Shown: positions 1 through 8,602, counted from the first letter of the stretch. The stretch: 64,000 bases of DNA from Paenibacillus wynnii (GCF_030812855.1 NZ_JAUSTK010000003.1:124001-188000); one strand, 5' to 3'. Notes: generated by a model not told the origin, from the sequence alone. Translations and numbers: made by a program.

Positions 1-1761
1 AACGGTTTTAGGTGTGATTTCACAATACTCATCATCATTCAAATATTCCAACGCTTGTTCCAGAGAGAACATACGTGGCGTCTTCATTTTTACAGTCTCG
101 TCCTTCGTAGCAGAACGCACGTTAGTAAGCTGCTTTTCTCTACAAATGTTAACGATAATGTCGTTATCACGGGTATGTTCACCCACAATCATACCTTCGT
201 AGATATCTGTTCCTGGCTCCAGGAAGAGAATACCGCGGTCTTCAACACCCATCATTCCATAATGAGTTGTAGTTCCAGTTTCACTGGATACGAGAACGCC
301 TTGATGACGTCCGCCAACTTGACCGCTAACCAATGGAGCATAACTGTCAAAGGCATGGTTCATAACGCCGTAACCGCGTGTCAATGTCAGGAAGTGTGTA
401 TTGTAACCGATCAAACCACGTGCTGGAATCAGGAATTCCAGACGAACTTGACCCGTACCTGTATTTACCATGTTAACCATTTCAGCCTTGCGGCTTCCGA
501 GGCTTTCCATAACTGCGCCCATGCTTTCATCTGGAACGTCGATCATCAAACGCTCAAGTGGCTCCATTCTGGCTCCGTCGATTTCCTTAACGATAACTTC
601 AGGCTTAGATACTTGCATTTCATAACCTTCACGACGCATATTCTCAATCAGAATACCCAGGTGAAGCTCACCGCGTCCAGATACGATAAATGCATCCGGG
701 CTGTCAGTTTCGTCTACACGCAAGCTGACATCAGTCTCAAGCTCTTTGAACAGACGTTCACGCAATTTACGCGAAGTTACCCATTTACCTTCTTTACCAG
801 CGAAAGGACTGTTATTGACAAGGAACGTCATTTGCATGGTTGGCTCGTCAATCTTCAGAACTGGTAATGCTTCAGGATTTTGCGGATCGGCAATGGTTTC
901 ACCAATGTTGATGTCCTTAATGCCGGCAATAGCAACGATATCACCTGCGCCTGCTTCTTCTGTTTCCACACGCTTCAAACCTTGGAAGCCGAACAGCTTC
1001 TCAATACGTGCTGTCTTGCTCTTACCGTCACGCATAATGACAGTAACGGATTGCCCTTGCTTGATTACACCACGGTTAACACGTCCAATAGCAATACGAC
1101 CCAAATACTCGTTATAATCCATCAGTGTTACAAGGAACTGAAGGGGTTCTTCGATTTTTTCAGTCGGAGCTGGAATATGCTCAGTAATGGTCTCATAAAG
1201 AGCAAGCATGGTTTCGTCTTGCTTGTCTGGGTCCATACTGGATGTACCATTGATGGCAGATGCGTATACAACTGGGAATTCCAACTGATCATCACTAGCT
1301 TCAAGCTCGATAAACAAATCTAGAACTTCATCAATAACTTCCTTCGGACGGGCAGCCGGACGGTCAATCTTGTTCACGACAACGATAGGTGTCAGATGCT
1401 GTTCAAGGGCTTTACGCAGAACGAACTTCGTTTGCGGCATGCAGCCTTCATAAGCATCAACAACCAATAGTACACCGTCAACCATTTTCATAATACGTTC
1501 TACCTCGCCACCAAAGTCAGCATGGCCTGGGGTATCTACAATGTTGATCAAGAACTCTTTATAGGTAATGGCTGTATTTTTAGCTAGGATGGTAATACCA
1601 CGCTCGCGCTCCAAATCGTTGGAGTCCATAGCGCGTTCCTGCATAGTTTCGTGCTGTTGGAAAATCCCCGATTGTTGCAGAAGCTGATCGACTAGTGTCG
1701 TTTTGCCGTGGTCAACGTGGGCAATGATCGCAATATTGCGAATATCTTTTCTTGAATGCAT
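1..1761 (-). CDS. typA: TypA/BipA ribosome-associated GTPase (3' end cut off by window)
   Basis: Translational GTPase of the TypA/BipA family, which binds the ribosome under stress and helps subunit assembly. Translation from the ATG at 1761 gives [20 protein letters not shown], with the G1 loop AHVDHGKTT at about residues 14-22, switch [10 protein letters not shown]3 DTPGHADF and G4 NKID. The frame stays open to position 1 (587 codons); the family is about 610-615 residues, so some 25 C-terminal residues lie outside. The nearest purine-rich ribosome site (GAGAGG, about 1779-1784) is rather far from the ATG; a small inverted repeat GATTTG-TATC-CAAATC (1762-1777) lies between them and could shorten the effective spacing. 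No other start fits the family N-terminus. Confidence 0.96.
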   Translation of the reverse strand, partial: MHSRKDIRNIAIIAHVDHGKTTLVDQLLQQSGIFQQHETMQERAMDSNDLERERGITILAKNTAITYKEFLINIVDTPGHADFGGEVERIMKMVDGVLLVVDAYEGCMPQTKFVLRKALEQHLTPIVVVNKIDRPAARPKEVIDEVLDLFIELEASDDQLEFPVVYASAINGTSSMDPDKQDETMLALYETITEHIPAPTEKIEEPLQFLVTLMDYNEYLGRIAIGRVNRGVIKQGQSVTVIMRDGKSKTARIEKLFGFQGLKRVETEEAGAGDIVAIAGIKDINIGETIADPQNPEALPVLKIDEPTMQMTFLVNNSPFAGKEGKWVTSRKLRERLFKELETDVSLRVDETDSPDAFIVSGRGELHLGILIENMRREGYEMQVSKPEVIVKEIDGARMEPLERLMIDVPDESMGAVMESLGSRKAEMVNMVNTGTGQVRLEFLIPARGLIGYNTHFLTLTRGYGVMNHAFDSYAPLVSGQVGGRHQGVLVSSETGTTTHYGMMGVEDRGILFLEPGTDIYEGMIVGEHTRDNDIIVNICREKQLTNVRSATKDETVKMKTPRMFSLEQALEYLNDDEYCEITPKTV

Positions 1762-1837
1762 GATTTGTATCCAAATCCTCTCATTTATCAAATTAAAAAT
1801 GTTAAAATTTATAACATGTTTAGGCAATCTCACAAAA

Positions 1838-1865
1838 GAAGCGCCTGGCGGAAAGCCGACGCTTC
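1838..1865 (-). terminator. Hairpin with short U-run between the membrane-protein gene and typA
   Basis: Minus-strand GAAGCG...GGC-loop-GCC...CGCTTC with a 28-nt span, followed by TTTTG. It fits an intrinsic terminator for the gene ending at 1947. It also lies downstream of the candidate typA promoter, so it may act as a 5' leader hairpin or attenuator for typA. Confidence 0.5.
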
Positions 1866-1877
1866 AATATCCTTAAT

Positions 1878-1905
1878 ATTATAGTGAAAGCACCATGAAA
1901 AGCAA
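1878..1905 (-). promoter_or_regulatory. Probable sigma-A promoter of typA
   Basis: On the minus strand, -35 TTGCTT (1900-1905) and -10 TATAAT (1878-1883) are separated by 16 bp, just upstream of typA and downstream of the stop of the membrane-protein gene. Transcription would begin near 1871, so the hairpin at 1838-1865 would be at the very 5' end of the typA mRNA. Confidence 0.5.
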
Positions 1906-1946
1906 GTCTTTTTATGAAAAAAACATTTAAAATTCTTATTTTTATT

Positions 1947-2459
1947 TTACCAACCTCTGTTCCATTTCTTCCGATTTCGTGATTTGCCTACTCCGCTTAT
2001 AAGCCAAACCCCTGCAGCAATCAGAATGGCACCTAACAGATACAGCGCTCCGGTTCCAAGCAAACTGAAAATAAGCAGCACTAGGCTAAGCAATCCCAGA
2101 ATGATCGCAGTACCGGACAGTCCGGCTGTACGCGACGAGGTATGCAGCGAATATTCATACAAGCCTACCGCAAATCCCAGCAGCAGGATAGGCCATAAAT
2201 TTTTCATTAATCCCCATCCCCACGTATTACAGAGGCCAAAAAGTAAACCGTATACCGTCAAAATCCCGGCAGGTATGAGTACTCCCGCTGAAGCGCGGCG
2301 GCTGAAAAATAACATATGCAGGAACAGACCCGGGAGTAAAACTAAAAGTGGCCATAGGTTGCGTCCTAAGAAACCGAAAACTCCCAGCTTTCCGAATAAT
2401 ATTACGATGCCAGCGGCGGCGATGAACAATCCGATCTTTATATCATTTTTAGATGACAT
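1947..2459 (-). CDS. Small multi-pass membrane protein, function unknown
   Basis: 170 residues, mostly hydrophobic, with about five or six predicted membrane segments. Short N-terminal MSSKNDIKIG and a basic C-terminal tail (GKSRNRKKWNRGW) are typical of a small inner-membrane protein with both ends probably cytoplasmic. The repeated pattern of NLWPLLVLLPGL and NLWPILLLGFAVG resembles the N-terminal membrane region shared by LiaF/DUF5668-like proteins, but no catalytic motif is visible. The ATG follows a purine-rich GGGTGTGAG site. It stands alone between typA and a TerC gene, so context gives no function. I do not recognise a named gene. Confidence 0.75.
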   Translation of the reverse strand: MSSKNDIKIGLFIAAAGIVILFGKLGVFGFLGRNLWPLLVLLPGLFLHMLFFSRRASAGVLIPAGILTVYGLLFGLCNTWGWGLMKNLWPILLLGFAVGLYEYSLHTSSRTAGLSGTAIILGLLSLVLLIFSLLGTGALYLLGAILIAAGVWLISGVGKSRNRKKWNRGW

Positions 2460-2570
2460 CTCACACCCATCCCTTCAGAATTCAACTTTTAATGTGACAG
2501 GATTCTCTTTATATTTTATCTGAATTCCTGAAAAAACACCATCATTCTCTAATGCTGCCCGTACACAACT

Positions 2571-2613
2571 AAAAAGGTGTCCCAGAAGCCATTTTCATGG
2601 CTATTGAGACACC
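2571..2613 (-). terminator. Intrinsic terminator of the minus-strand TerC gene
   Basis: Stem GGTGTC/GACACC (2576-2581/2608-2613) with inner stem AGCCAT/ATGGCT around a GAAA loop, followed on the minus strand by TTTTT (2571-2575). It lies about 20 nt past the TerC stop. Confidence 0.88.
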
Positions 2614-2632
2614 CCCTAATTTCCTTTAAGCT

Positions 2633-3292
2633 TTATCTTGCTGCACGAGTGCGCTGTTTGATGCCTCCTGTTATAACGACGGTCACCCCAAGTATAATTG
2701 GAAGTATAGTATGGATTGTGGGAAGTAATAAGGATATGATTGCACCAAACTTCGCATCCTGGAGCAGCATTTCCCCTGAAGTAAAGGCCAGAATATAGGC
2801 TCCTATGAATACGAGAACCGGAAAACGGTGCAGCCAGTTAACGATAATGGCGCTGCCCCAGACCACAATAGGAATACTTAAGGCAATCCCAATCACAATC
2901 AGAGATAAATTCCCTTTGGCTAACCCTGCAATCGCCAGAACATTATCTAAGCTCATAATAAAATCCGCTAGCAAGATGGTACGAATGGCCCTCCAGATCG
3001 TTCCACCCTCAACCACACGAAGATTTTCATCCTCCTCCAACAGCAGCTTGAAAGATATCCATAACAACAGTAAACCTCCACCTGCTTGTATGTAAGGAAT
3101 TTTAAGCAGAAATACTGCAGCAAATGTAAGCACGCAGCGAAGAAATACCGCTCCGGCAGCTCCCCACCAGACCGCAGTCTTACGATGCTTCTCCGGAAGG
3201 TTTTTGCTGGCAAGTGCGATTACCATAGCGTTATCGCCGCTTAGGACTAGATTTACCATCAATATTTCAGCTAGCAGCCACACTGAATCCAT
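2633..3292 (-). CDS. TerC-family (YjbE-type) integral membrane protein, likely metal transporter
   Basis: 219 residues, mainly membrane segments, with the TerC-family acidic motifs NLVLSGDNAMVIALA near residue 13 and FIMSLDNVLAIAGLAKG in the middle; the Asp-Asn pairs within membrane helices are the family's presumed metal-binding residues. TerC proteins of Bacillus (MeeF, MeeY) are linked to manganese export and metallation of secreted enzymes; the same role here is inference. The ATG at 3292 was chosen because GGGGGAGG lies 9 nt upstream; the longer frame to 3511 would run through the divergent neighbour's promoter region and adds no family residues. It is divergent from a paralogue at 3478. 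Confidence 0.9.
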   Translation of the reverse strand: MDSVWLLAEILMVNLVLSGDNAMVIALASKNLPEKHRKTAVWWGAAGAVFLRCVLTFAAVFLLKIPYIQAGGGLLLLWISFKLLLEEDENLRVVEGGTIWRAIRTILLADFIMSLDNVLAIAGLAKGNLSLIVIGIALSIPIVVWGSAIIVNWLHRFPVLVFIGAYILAFTSGEMLLQDAKFGAIISLLLPTIHTILPIILGVTVVITGGIKQRTRAAR

Positions 3293-3313
3293 TATCCATA
3301 ACCTCCCCCGAAC

Positions 3314-3386
3314 TACATGTACTAACATGTATGTCCGAAAGAGGACAGCTATGCTTCCTGTCCATTTTTTTAGTATAGGGAAGCAT
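3314..3386. repeat. Overlapping inverted repeats between the two divergent TerC genes
   Basis: Four inverted repeats are packed in 73 bp: TACATGT-ACTA-ACATGTA (3314-3331), TGTCC/GGACA (3332-3336/3343-3347), GGACAG/CTGTCC (3343-3348/3358-3363) and ATGCTTCC/GGAAGCAT (3351-3358/3379-3386). The middle ones share bases and so exclude one another. They could be operator sites or alternative hairpins in the leader of the minus-strand gene. Confidence 0.6.
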
Positions 3387-3477
3387 GTCAACGCCTTTTT
3401 TAGCGTATACAAAACTATACCTTTTTTTGAAGGCTCACTAGGATCTGTACCAACCACGAACCATAGGAGTGACTCAT

Positions 3478-4176
3478 GTGAATACTGCAATGTGGGAGTT
3501 TGTATTGTCATTGCTGAACATTGTCTTCCTGGATCTCATTTTGGCCGGAGACAATGCTATTGTTATAGGTCTCGCTGCACGTAATCTGCAAGCGGATATG
3601 CAGAAAAAGGCAGTTCTACTCGGAACGGCAGGCGCAGTCGTTCTACGCATCATTGCTACCATTCTTGTGGTTTGGCTGCTTAAGATCCCTTGGCTGCTGC
3701 TTCTCGGCGGCTTGCTGCTCATAGTAATTGCTTATAAACTGCTCACTGATAATAGCAGTCATAATGATATCCGTTCGGAAGGAAGCTTGTGGACAGCGGT
3801 AAGAACAATCATTGTGGCTGATGCTGCCATGGGACTTGATAATGTTATTGCAGTTGCTGGTGCAGCCAAGCACAACATTTCTTTGGTTATATTAGGACTT
3901 CTGATCAGTGTACCCATTGTTGTATGGGGCAGCACCCTATTCATCAAGCTGATTAACAAATATCCATGGATTATTTATATTGGATCGGCTGTATTAGGCT
4001 ATACGGCCTCCAGTATGATTGCTGAAGAATCGGGAATAAAATTTTTTTTCCGGGTGCATCCGGTTCTACACTATCTTTTTATCGGGATGGTAATCGCCGC
4101 TATCCTTGCTGCCGGGCATTGGAAGCGGCGGAAGGGACAACAGAACACAACAAATAGCGGAACCACTCAATGCTAG
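3478..4176 (+). CDS. TerC-family (YjbE-type) integral membrane protein, second paralogue
   Basis: About 232 residues with the same architecture as the minus-strand paralogue: FLDLILAGDNAIVIGLAARN near the N-terminus and DAAMGLDNVIAVAGAAKHN mid-protein, each with the family Asp-Asn pair inside a membrane helix. Start GTG at 3478 is preferred because AGGAG (3465-3469) is 8 nt upstream; the GTG at 3469 overlaps that site, and an ATG at 3490 is a further option. The C-terminus is hydrophilic (HWKRRKGQQ). It converges on thiI with a few bases of overlap between the stop codons. Likely a metal (Mn) exporter, by family; substrate not shown by the sequence. Confidence 0.88.
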   Translation: MNTAMWEFVLSLLNIVFLDLILAGDNAIVIGLAARNLQADMQKKAVLLGTAGAVVLRIIATILVVWLLKIPWLLLLGGLLLIVIAYKLLTDNSSHNDIRSEGSLWTAVRTIIVADAAMGLDNVIAVAGAAKHNISLVILGLLISVPIVVWGSTLFIKLINKYPWIIYIGSAVLGYTASSMIAEESGIKFFFRVHPVLHYLFIGMVIAAILAAGHWKRRKGQQNTTNSGTTQC

Positions 4177-5462
4177 AACCACTCTTCCTTCATTCTCTCT
4201 TCCGATCCGGCTTCTGATTCCGGACGTTCATTTCCATAAGGTGTGATTTCAAGCGTTTCGGTTAAGGCTACAGCTGCTGATAAAAGGGATGAATAATTAG
4301 GAAGCGTTGCTTCAATTTTATCTATTATCCGCAGATTGGGATTTGTTGAGGGTGACTTTGGTACAAATAATGTACAGCAATCCTCGTATGGCAGAATGGA
4401 TAAATCATAGGTGCCAATTTTTTTGGACAGCTCAACGATGTCACTTTTATCCATCATGACCAATGGGCGCAGGAGAGGCAGAAGTGTGGCACGCCCGATC
4501 ACATTCATGCTTGGCAATGTCTGACTAGCTACCTGTCCCAAACTTTCTCCCGTAACAAGTGCAAGAGCCTCTTCTTTCTCCGCCAAGGATGTCGCAATTC
4601 GGAGCATTGCCCGGCGCATAAGCGTAATGATAAGGTTGTCTTGTCCAATACCTGTAAAAGACGTCTGCACCTCCGTAAAAGGCACCAAATGCAGCTTGAT
4701 AACTCCTGCATACTGGGATAGAACCCGAGTTAAATCGATGACCTTTTGGCGGGCAAGCTCGCTTGTATAAGGATAACTGTAGAAATGAATGCATTCTACT
4801 TCCAATCCGCGACGCATGGAGGACCAGCCGGCAACAGGACTATCAATCCCTCCCGATAAAAGCAGCATCGCCTTCCCGTTGGTTCCGAGCGGAAAACCAC
4901 CTACAGCCGATATATTTTCGCAAAAGATATAAGTTTGTGCTTGACGAATCTCTACCCTTAGTTCCAACTGTGGAGTGTTCACATCAACGATAAGTCCGGA
5001 GTACCCCTGCAGCAGCGGTGTAGAAACCAGCTTATTCATTTCCAAAGAGCCGTGCGGAAAGTCTTTCCACACCCGGCGTACATTCACTTTAAAGGTTGTA
5101 CCCGGTGCCGGTGCAATAATAGCTAGAAAGTGTGCACTGACCGCAAGGATATCTTCTAACTCTGACTTCGCTACTTTAACCGGACTTATGGATGCAATTC
5201 CGAATACATTTTTTAAGGCTCCAAGCAATTCCTTTGCTGGCTCTCCATTCAGTTCAACATATATTCGACCAAAATCCTTAGTTAATTGGACCTTGGGATA
5301 TGGAATAAGCATTTCTTTCACATGGCGCAGTATTCTCTTCTCAAAGCGGGCACGGTTCTTACCCTTTAACATAAATTCTCCGAATCGTAAAAGCAGCAAA
5401 TCTGCATTATCGGCACTATTTCCTGCAGCTGCAAATGCAGCGGATTCCATCGGTTTCATCAT
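4173..5462 (-). CDS. thiI: ThiI, tRNA 4-thiouridine synthetase
   Basis: Transfers sulfur from a cysteine desulfurase persulfide to U8 of tRNA, forming s4U, using ATP. It has an N-terminal ferredoxin-like/THUMP region (about residues 25-170, with KDFGRIYVEL and RRVWKDFPHGS) and a PP-loop ATP-pyrophosphatase motif LLLSGGIDSPVAGW near residue 205; the later YEDCCTLFVPKSP is the conserved C-terminal active region. At 429 residues it is the short Bacillus form without a rhodanese domain, so it depends on its partner desulfurase. The ATG overlaps the stop of the upstream desulfurase gene (ATGA), indicating translational coupling in a two-gene operon. Confidence 0.96.
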   Translation of the reverse strand: MMKPMESAAFAAAGNSADNADLLLLRFGEFMLKGKNRARFEKRILRHVKEMLIPYPKVQLTKDFGRIYVELNGEPAKELLGALKNVFGIASISPVKVAKSELEDILAVSAHFLAIIAPAPGTTFKVNVRRVWKDFPHGSLEMNKLVSTPLLQGYSGLIVDVNTPQLELRVEIRQAQTYIFCENISAVGGFPLGTNGKAMLLLSGGIDSPVAGWSSMRRGLEVECIHFYSYPYTSELARQKVIDLTRVLSQYAGVIKLHLVPFTEVQTSFTGIGQDNLIITLMRRAMLRIATSLAEKEEALALVTGESLGQVASQTLPSMNVIGRATLLPLLRPLVMMDKSDIVELSKKIGTYDLSILPYEDCCTLFVPKSPSTNPNLRIIDKIEATLPNYSSLLSAAVALTETLEITPYGNERPESEAGSEERMKEEWF

Positions 5463-6613
5463 TGCTTCCTGCCTCCTTCAGCTGGCTTTAAATCTTTGAT
5501 TGCCCTCAATATTGCCTGTTCCAATGCTTCAACGTCCTTAAGGGTATGGACATCACCGAAGCTGATCCGTATTCCACCTTCGGCCGTTGCTGTATCTTTA
5601 CCCATTGCTAATAATACCCGGCTCGGCTCTGAGTGCTTGGATGAGCAAGCGGAACGGGTCGAGACAACCATTCCGAGCTCTTCCAACTTACGCGCCATAA
5701 CCTCACCCTTCATTCCCGGATAAGAGAAATGAACAATATGCGGAGCTCCATTGTCACTGCTGTTAACGGTTAATTCCGGAACAGTTCTTAGAAACTGCAG
5801 CAAATGGTTTCTTAAAGGCAATATACGGGCAACATACTCTTCTCTCCGTTCATTTGTCATCCGCAGTGCTTTGGCGGAAGCCACAATAGCCGCAACGTTT
5901 TCGGTACCCGCACGAACTCCACCCTCATGAGATCCTCCTGTTAATAACGGAAAAAGTGTAATCCCTTGTCTCACATACAGTATGCCCACACCGCGCGGAC
6001 CGCGGATTTTATGCGGTGACAAGCTGTACAGATCAGCGCCCCACTCCTGAAGTGAGCTGACAAAGGTCCCGATGCCCTGTACACCGTCTACATGAAATAG
6101 AGTCCGTGGATTGATCTCTTTAATAATTCGACCTATTTCTTGAAGAGGCTGGACAGTACCGATTTCGTTATTCACATGCATAACGCTTACCAGCACTGTA
6201 TCTCGACGAAGCGCTGCAGCAAGTAGTGATGGATCTATAATTCCAGTATGATCTGGTGGTATAAAAGTAATTTCCCAACCCATTTTTTGCAGTTGTAAAC
6301 AGCTTTCATACACCGAGGGATGTTCAAGTTCCGTAGTTATAATATGGCGTCCCCGCCCGGCATACTGCAGGGCAGCACCTTTGATAGCCAGGTTATTGCA
6401 CTCCGTTGCTCCGGAGGTGAAAAAGATCTCCTCAGGTCGCACAGAAAGAACCCCAGCGCATACTTCACGAGCTCGGCTAATTAATTTACCAGCCTCTGTC
6501 CCCGCACGATGGAGAGAGGATGGATTGGCGTAATGCAGCTTCATGATTTGTTCCATCGTCTGCATTACCTCATCATAAGGTGGTGCAGCAGCGGCATAGT
6601 CCCAATAAAGCAT
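5459..6613 (-). CDS. nifZ: Cysteine desulfurase (NifS/IscS family, NifZ type)
   Basis: PLP enzyme that removes sulfur from cysteine and hands it on as a persulfide. The PLP lysine is in SLSPHKIRGPRGVG (about residue 200), TSGATECNN (near 70) binds the cofactor, and the mobile-loop cysteine is in STRSACSSKHSEPS (about residue 322). The 384-residue length is normal. Its 4-bp overlap with thiI identifies it as the dedicated sulfur donor for tRNA thiolation, like NifZ of B. subtilis, rather than the SufS of iron-sulfur assembly. The ATG at 6613 follows a GGAGATATTCAT context. Confidence 0.94.
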   Translation of the reverse strand: MLYWDYAAAAPPYDEVMQTMEQIMKLHYANPSSLHRAGTEAGKLISRAREVCAGVLSVRPEEIFFTSGATECNNLAIKGAALQYAGRGRHIITTELEHPSVYESCLQLQKMGWEITFIPPDHTGIIDPSLLAAALRRDTVLVSVMHVNNEIGTVQPLQEIGRIIKEINPRTLFHVDGVQGIGTFVSSLQEWGADLYSLSPHKIRGPRGVGILYVRQGITLFPLLTGGSHEGGVRAGTENVAAIVASAKALRMTNERREEYVARILPLRNHLLQFLRTVPELTVNSSDNGAPHIVHFSYPGMKGEVMARKLEELGMVVSTRSACSSKHSEPSRVLLAMGKDTATAEGGIRISFGDVHTLKDVEALEQAILRAIKDLKPAEGGRKQ

Positions 6614-6660
6614 ATATGAATATCTCCTTTGCTTACAGCTGTACTTGGCCTAAGGCCCAA

Positions 6661-6790
6661 GAAGAAACGGCTTTGCCGTCCTAATGGGAGCCTATGCTTC
6701 CGAAGCAGCGATACTCCGTATCGCCTTCAGGTATCCGTTTCTCGTGGAAATATAAGCAAAGTATACTGAAAAACTTATACTTTCTTAATA
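6661..6790. repeat. Dispersed structured repeat, copy A (about 130 bp)
   Basis: Nearly identical in sequence and orientation to 14293-14420. It has an outer inverted repeat AGAAACGG/CCGTTTCT, an inner hairpin GCGATAC-TCC-GTATCGC, a GGAG...CTTCC pair, and after the outer stem the pair AAGTATA/TATACTT. It lies between the terminator of the transglycosylase gene and the start of nifZ. It has no coding potential of its own and is probably a non-autonomous intergenic repeat. Confidence 0.85.
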
Positions 6791-6795
6791 TTTTC

Positions 6796-6864
6796 AAAAA
6801 GGACCAAACAGGCTTCTCTGTAGCCATAAAAATAAGGCCCTAGAGTATTTATCCCGTTTGATCC
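6796..6864 (-). terminator. Intrinsic terminator of the lytic transglycosylase gene
   Basis: Twelve-position stem GGACCAAACAGG (6801-6812) with CCCGTTTGATCC (6853-6864), two of the pairs being G-U, around a large loop, followed on the minus strand by TTTTTG. It starts a few bases after the stop at 6871. Confidence 0.7.
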
Positions 6865-6870
6865 TTTTTA

Positions 6871-7620
6871 TTATACAGCGTATTTATCACGAGCGCGTTC
6901 AATTTTGGAGATATAGGACTGAGTCTCTTTAGGAAGCCTGCTCAACTGCGCCATCAGCTCTTCGTCATTACTTACGCCGAGCCTAGATACACGCCCCGGG
7001 CCCGCATTATATGCCGCCAGCGCCATTTTCTCCTGCCCGTCAAAGCGTTTGAGCTGATAGGATAAATAACGCACTCCGCCGTCAATGCTTTGTGCAGGAT
7101 CAAACGGGTCAGATACTCCCAACCCATTGGCGGTTCCATCCATTAGCTGCATTAGTCCTTTGGCTCCTGCGGAAGACACCACATTAGGATTAAAGGATGA
7201 TTCCGTATCAATTACAGCCTTAATCAAATCAACCGGTATACCATACTTGCTGCTCGCTGCTTGAATGAGGTCTTCATAATCTGTAGGCTTAGTCTCCCCT
7301 GATCCAGAAGATTCTGTCCAAATTTCGGCACTTCCTGATATTTCCCCGGAAATGTTATCGCTTATACTTTCACCCTTGGCCGGAAGCTGCTGCCACAACA
7401 GGCCGCCCTTATAAGTGACTCCTGGGGGTAATCCAACCGAATTGGGTCCTTGGTCTTCCACGGATTGTTCTGATATTTCCTGCAGCATTTCCGCAAATCG
7501 CGAAGTATTCACACCTGAACTTTCCTTGGAATTTACGGTTCCGCCTTTGCCCGTAACTCCCTTAAGGTTGGTCCACTTTAACTGACCTAGCCCGCCGGCC
7601 ACAGCCGAATTCATATCCAT
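6871..7620 (-). CDS. Lytic transglycosylase (SLT domain)
   Basis: Cleaves the glycan strands of peptidoglycan. The C-terminal half (about residues 115-245) is an SLT/goose-lysozyme-like domain: YGIPVDLIKAVIDTESSFNP holds the catalytic Glu (about residue 140), then SSAGAKGLMQLM and ALAAYNAGPGRVSRLG, the usual substrate-groove motifs. The N-terminal ~110 residues are Ser/Gly/Glu-rich and look disordered; there is no convincing signal peptide, so export may be by a flagellar-type or other route, or the product may act after lysis. B. subtilis YjbJ is comparable. It is transcribed alone and followed by its own terminator. Confidence 0.88.
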   Translation of the reverse strand: MDMNSAVAGGLGQLKWTNLKGVTGKGGTVNSKESSGVNTSRFAEMLQEISEQSVEDQGPNSVGLPPGVTYKGGLLWQQLPAKGESISDNISGEISGSAEIWTESSGSGETKPTDYEDLIQAASSKYGIPVDLIKAVIDTESSFNPNVVSSAGAKGLMQLMDGTANGLGVSDPFDPAQSIDGGVRYLSYQLKRFDGQEKMALAAYNAGPGRVSRLGVSNDEELMAQLSRLPKETQSYISKIERARDKYAV

Positions 7621-8157
7621 GCTGACTAATTCCTTCTTCCCTTGTAAATTTATATATATAAAATGAACTTAAGATATTAACTTAAGGCTCAGGCGTCACT
7701 ACCGTGAAGATTTGGACTTCCTACTGGTCGCTATCGCTCCTACAGTTTCAAAACTCAATTCCCTTTTCTCTAATATAAAGTTCGATTTTTTTCTGGATTA
7801 ATGAACAGCCGTAGATCTCTGCTCCGCATGAATAGCCACTAACTCCCCTCTTGATGTACGAACAAGCGTGGATATCTGCTCAAAATGAATGCGTAAGCTT
7901 AGCGGACCCAGCGGACGCTATTTACTCCATTTACCTGAATTCCTTATCTATGCGGACTCTGAAGGCCTTATTCACAAGAATTCGGCTAGAAAATAGCCCA
8001 GTACTCACAAATAACGGCATCTGTGTCCGCATAGAGTTCTTCACCCGATCTACCTAAATATATATACTTTAGATGCTGCTATTTGGCACAAGCTTATTTA
8101 TATTTAAATGTGTCTTAATATTACATTTTATTCCGTATGATTACTATAACATCCCAC
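7621..8157. other. Non-coding stretch of about 540 bp with degenerate repeat pieces
   Basis: No open frame with a ribosome site or family resemblance is seen. The stretch holds several inverted repeats, the best at 7948-8034, and a segment around 7890-7915 (TAGCG...CGCTA with two AGCGGAC units) of the kind common in Paenibacillus intergenic repeats; that last link is from memory, not a search. AT-rich ends flank it. Confidence 0.5.
7948..8034. repeat. Structured intergenic element with 10-bp inverted ends
   Basis: Perfect arms CTATGCGGAC (7948-7957) and GTCCGCATAG (8025-8034) enclose 67 nt that contain a second hairpin GGCTA-GAAAA-TAGCC (7984-7998). It is not followed by a T-run on either strand, so it is not an evident terminator. 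Likely a small dispersed element. Confidence 0.6.
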
Positions 8158-8204
8158 AAAAAAACAGACTTCAGACCCTTATATTTAGGTCTTGAAGCCT
8201 GTTT
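8158..8204 (-). terminator. Intrinsic terminator of the 8210-8602 gene
   Basis: Long stem AAACAG/CTGTTT, CTTCA/TGAAG and AGACC/GGTCT (8162-8204) with a run of seven T on the minus strand just after it. Confidence 0.88.
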
Positions 8205-8209
8205 GATTG

Positions 8210-8602
8210 TTAACGCGCAAAGGGAAGCATTACAAAATAACTGAGTGCAGCAACTATTCCTAAACCCATCGCCCAAGCCCCGGTTGTCTTTTGTCCGCGG
8301 CCATAGGCGAAATATCCAATTACTGCAGCAATCGGACCCAAAATAACAGACCACAGGAACAAGGAAGCAATTCCGAAGGCAAGCCCTACATATCCCATTG
8401 TTTTTCCGCTAACCATGGTTTGCGCTTGATCACTGATTTCTCGGGCAATATTGGGTACCCGATTTGGAAGCGGGCTGATTTCCTCCGCATACTCTTCATC
8501 AAGCTTACGATCTCTACGCGGATAATCCACTCTTCGAGGCTTTAAAATGATTCTCTTCGGCTCCGAAGGTTCATTTGTACCTTGAGTATTCTCTGTATCC
8601 AT
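8210..8602 (-). CDS. Small membrane protein with acidic/basic N-terminal tail, function unknown
   Basis: 130 residues. The first ~65 are charged and proline-rich (PKRIILKPRRVDYPRRDR), followed by two hydrophobic helices (about 70-95 and 105-128) with Gly-rich motifs GYVGLAFGIASLFLW and GAWAMGLGIVAALSYFV; the spacing resembles DUF4190-type two-helix proteins. The ATG has a perfect TAGGAGG site 6 nt upstream and the gene has its own terminator. It lies next to a DUF1540 gene. No specific function can be assigned. Confidence 0.75.
   Translation of the reverse strand: MDTENTQGTNEPSEPKRIILKPRRVDYPRRDRKLDEEYAEEISPLPNRVPNIAREISDQAQTMVSGKTMGYVGLAFGIASLFLWSVILGPIAAVIGYFAYGRGQKTTGAWAMGLGIVAALSYFVMLPFAR

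Noticed and set aside
55-1323. Long plus-strand open frames opposite typA
   Set aside because: They are antisense shadows of the typA coding strand and match no family; the minus frame is a clear GTPase.
3293-3477. Manganese (yybP-ykoY type) riboswitch upstream of a TerC gene
   Set aside because: I looked for its conserved purine-rich and paired core blocks on both strands and did not find them.
3293-3511. N-terminal extension of the minus-strand TerC protein
   Set aside because: It would cover the divergent intergenic region and the start of the neighbour; a good ribosome site favours 3292.
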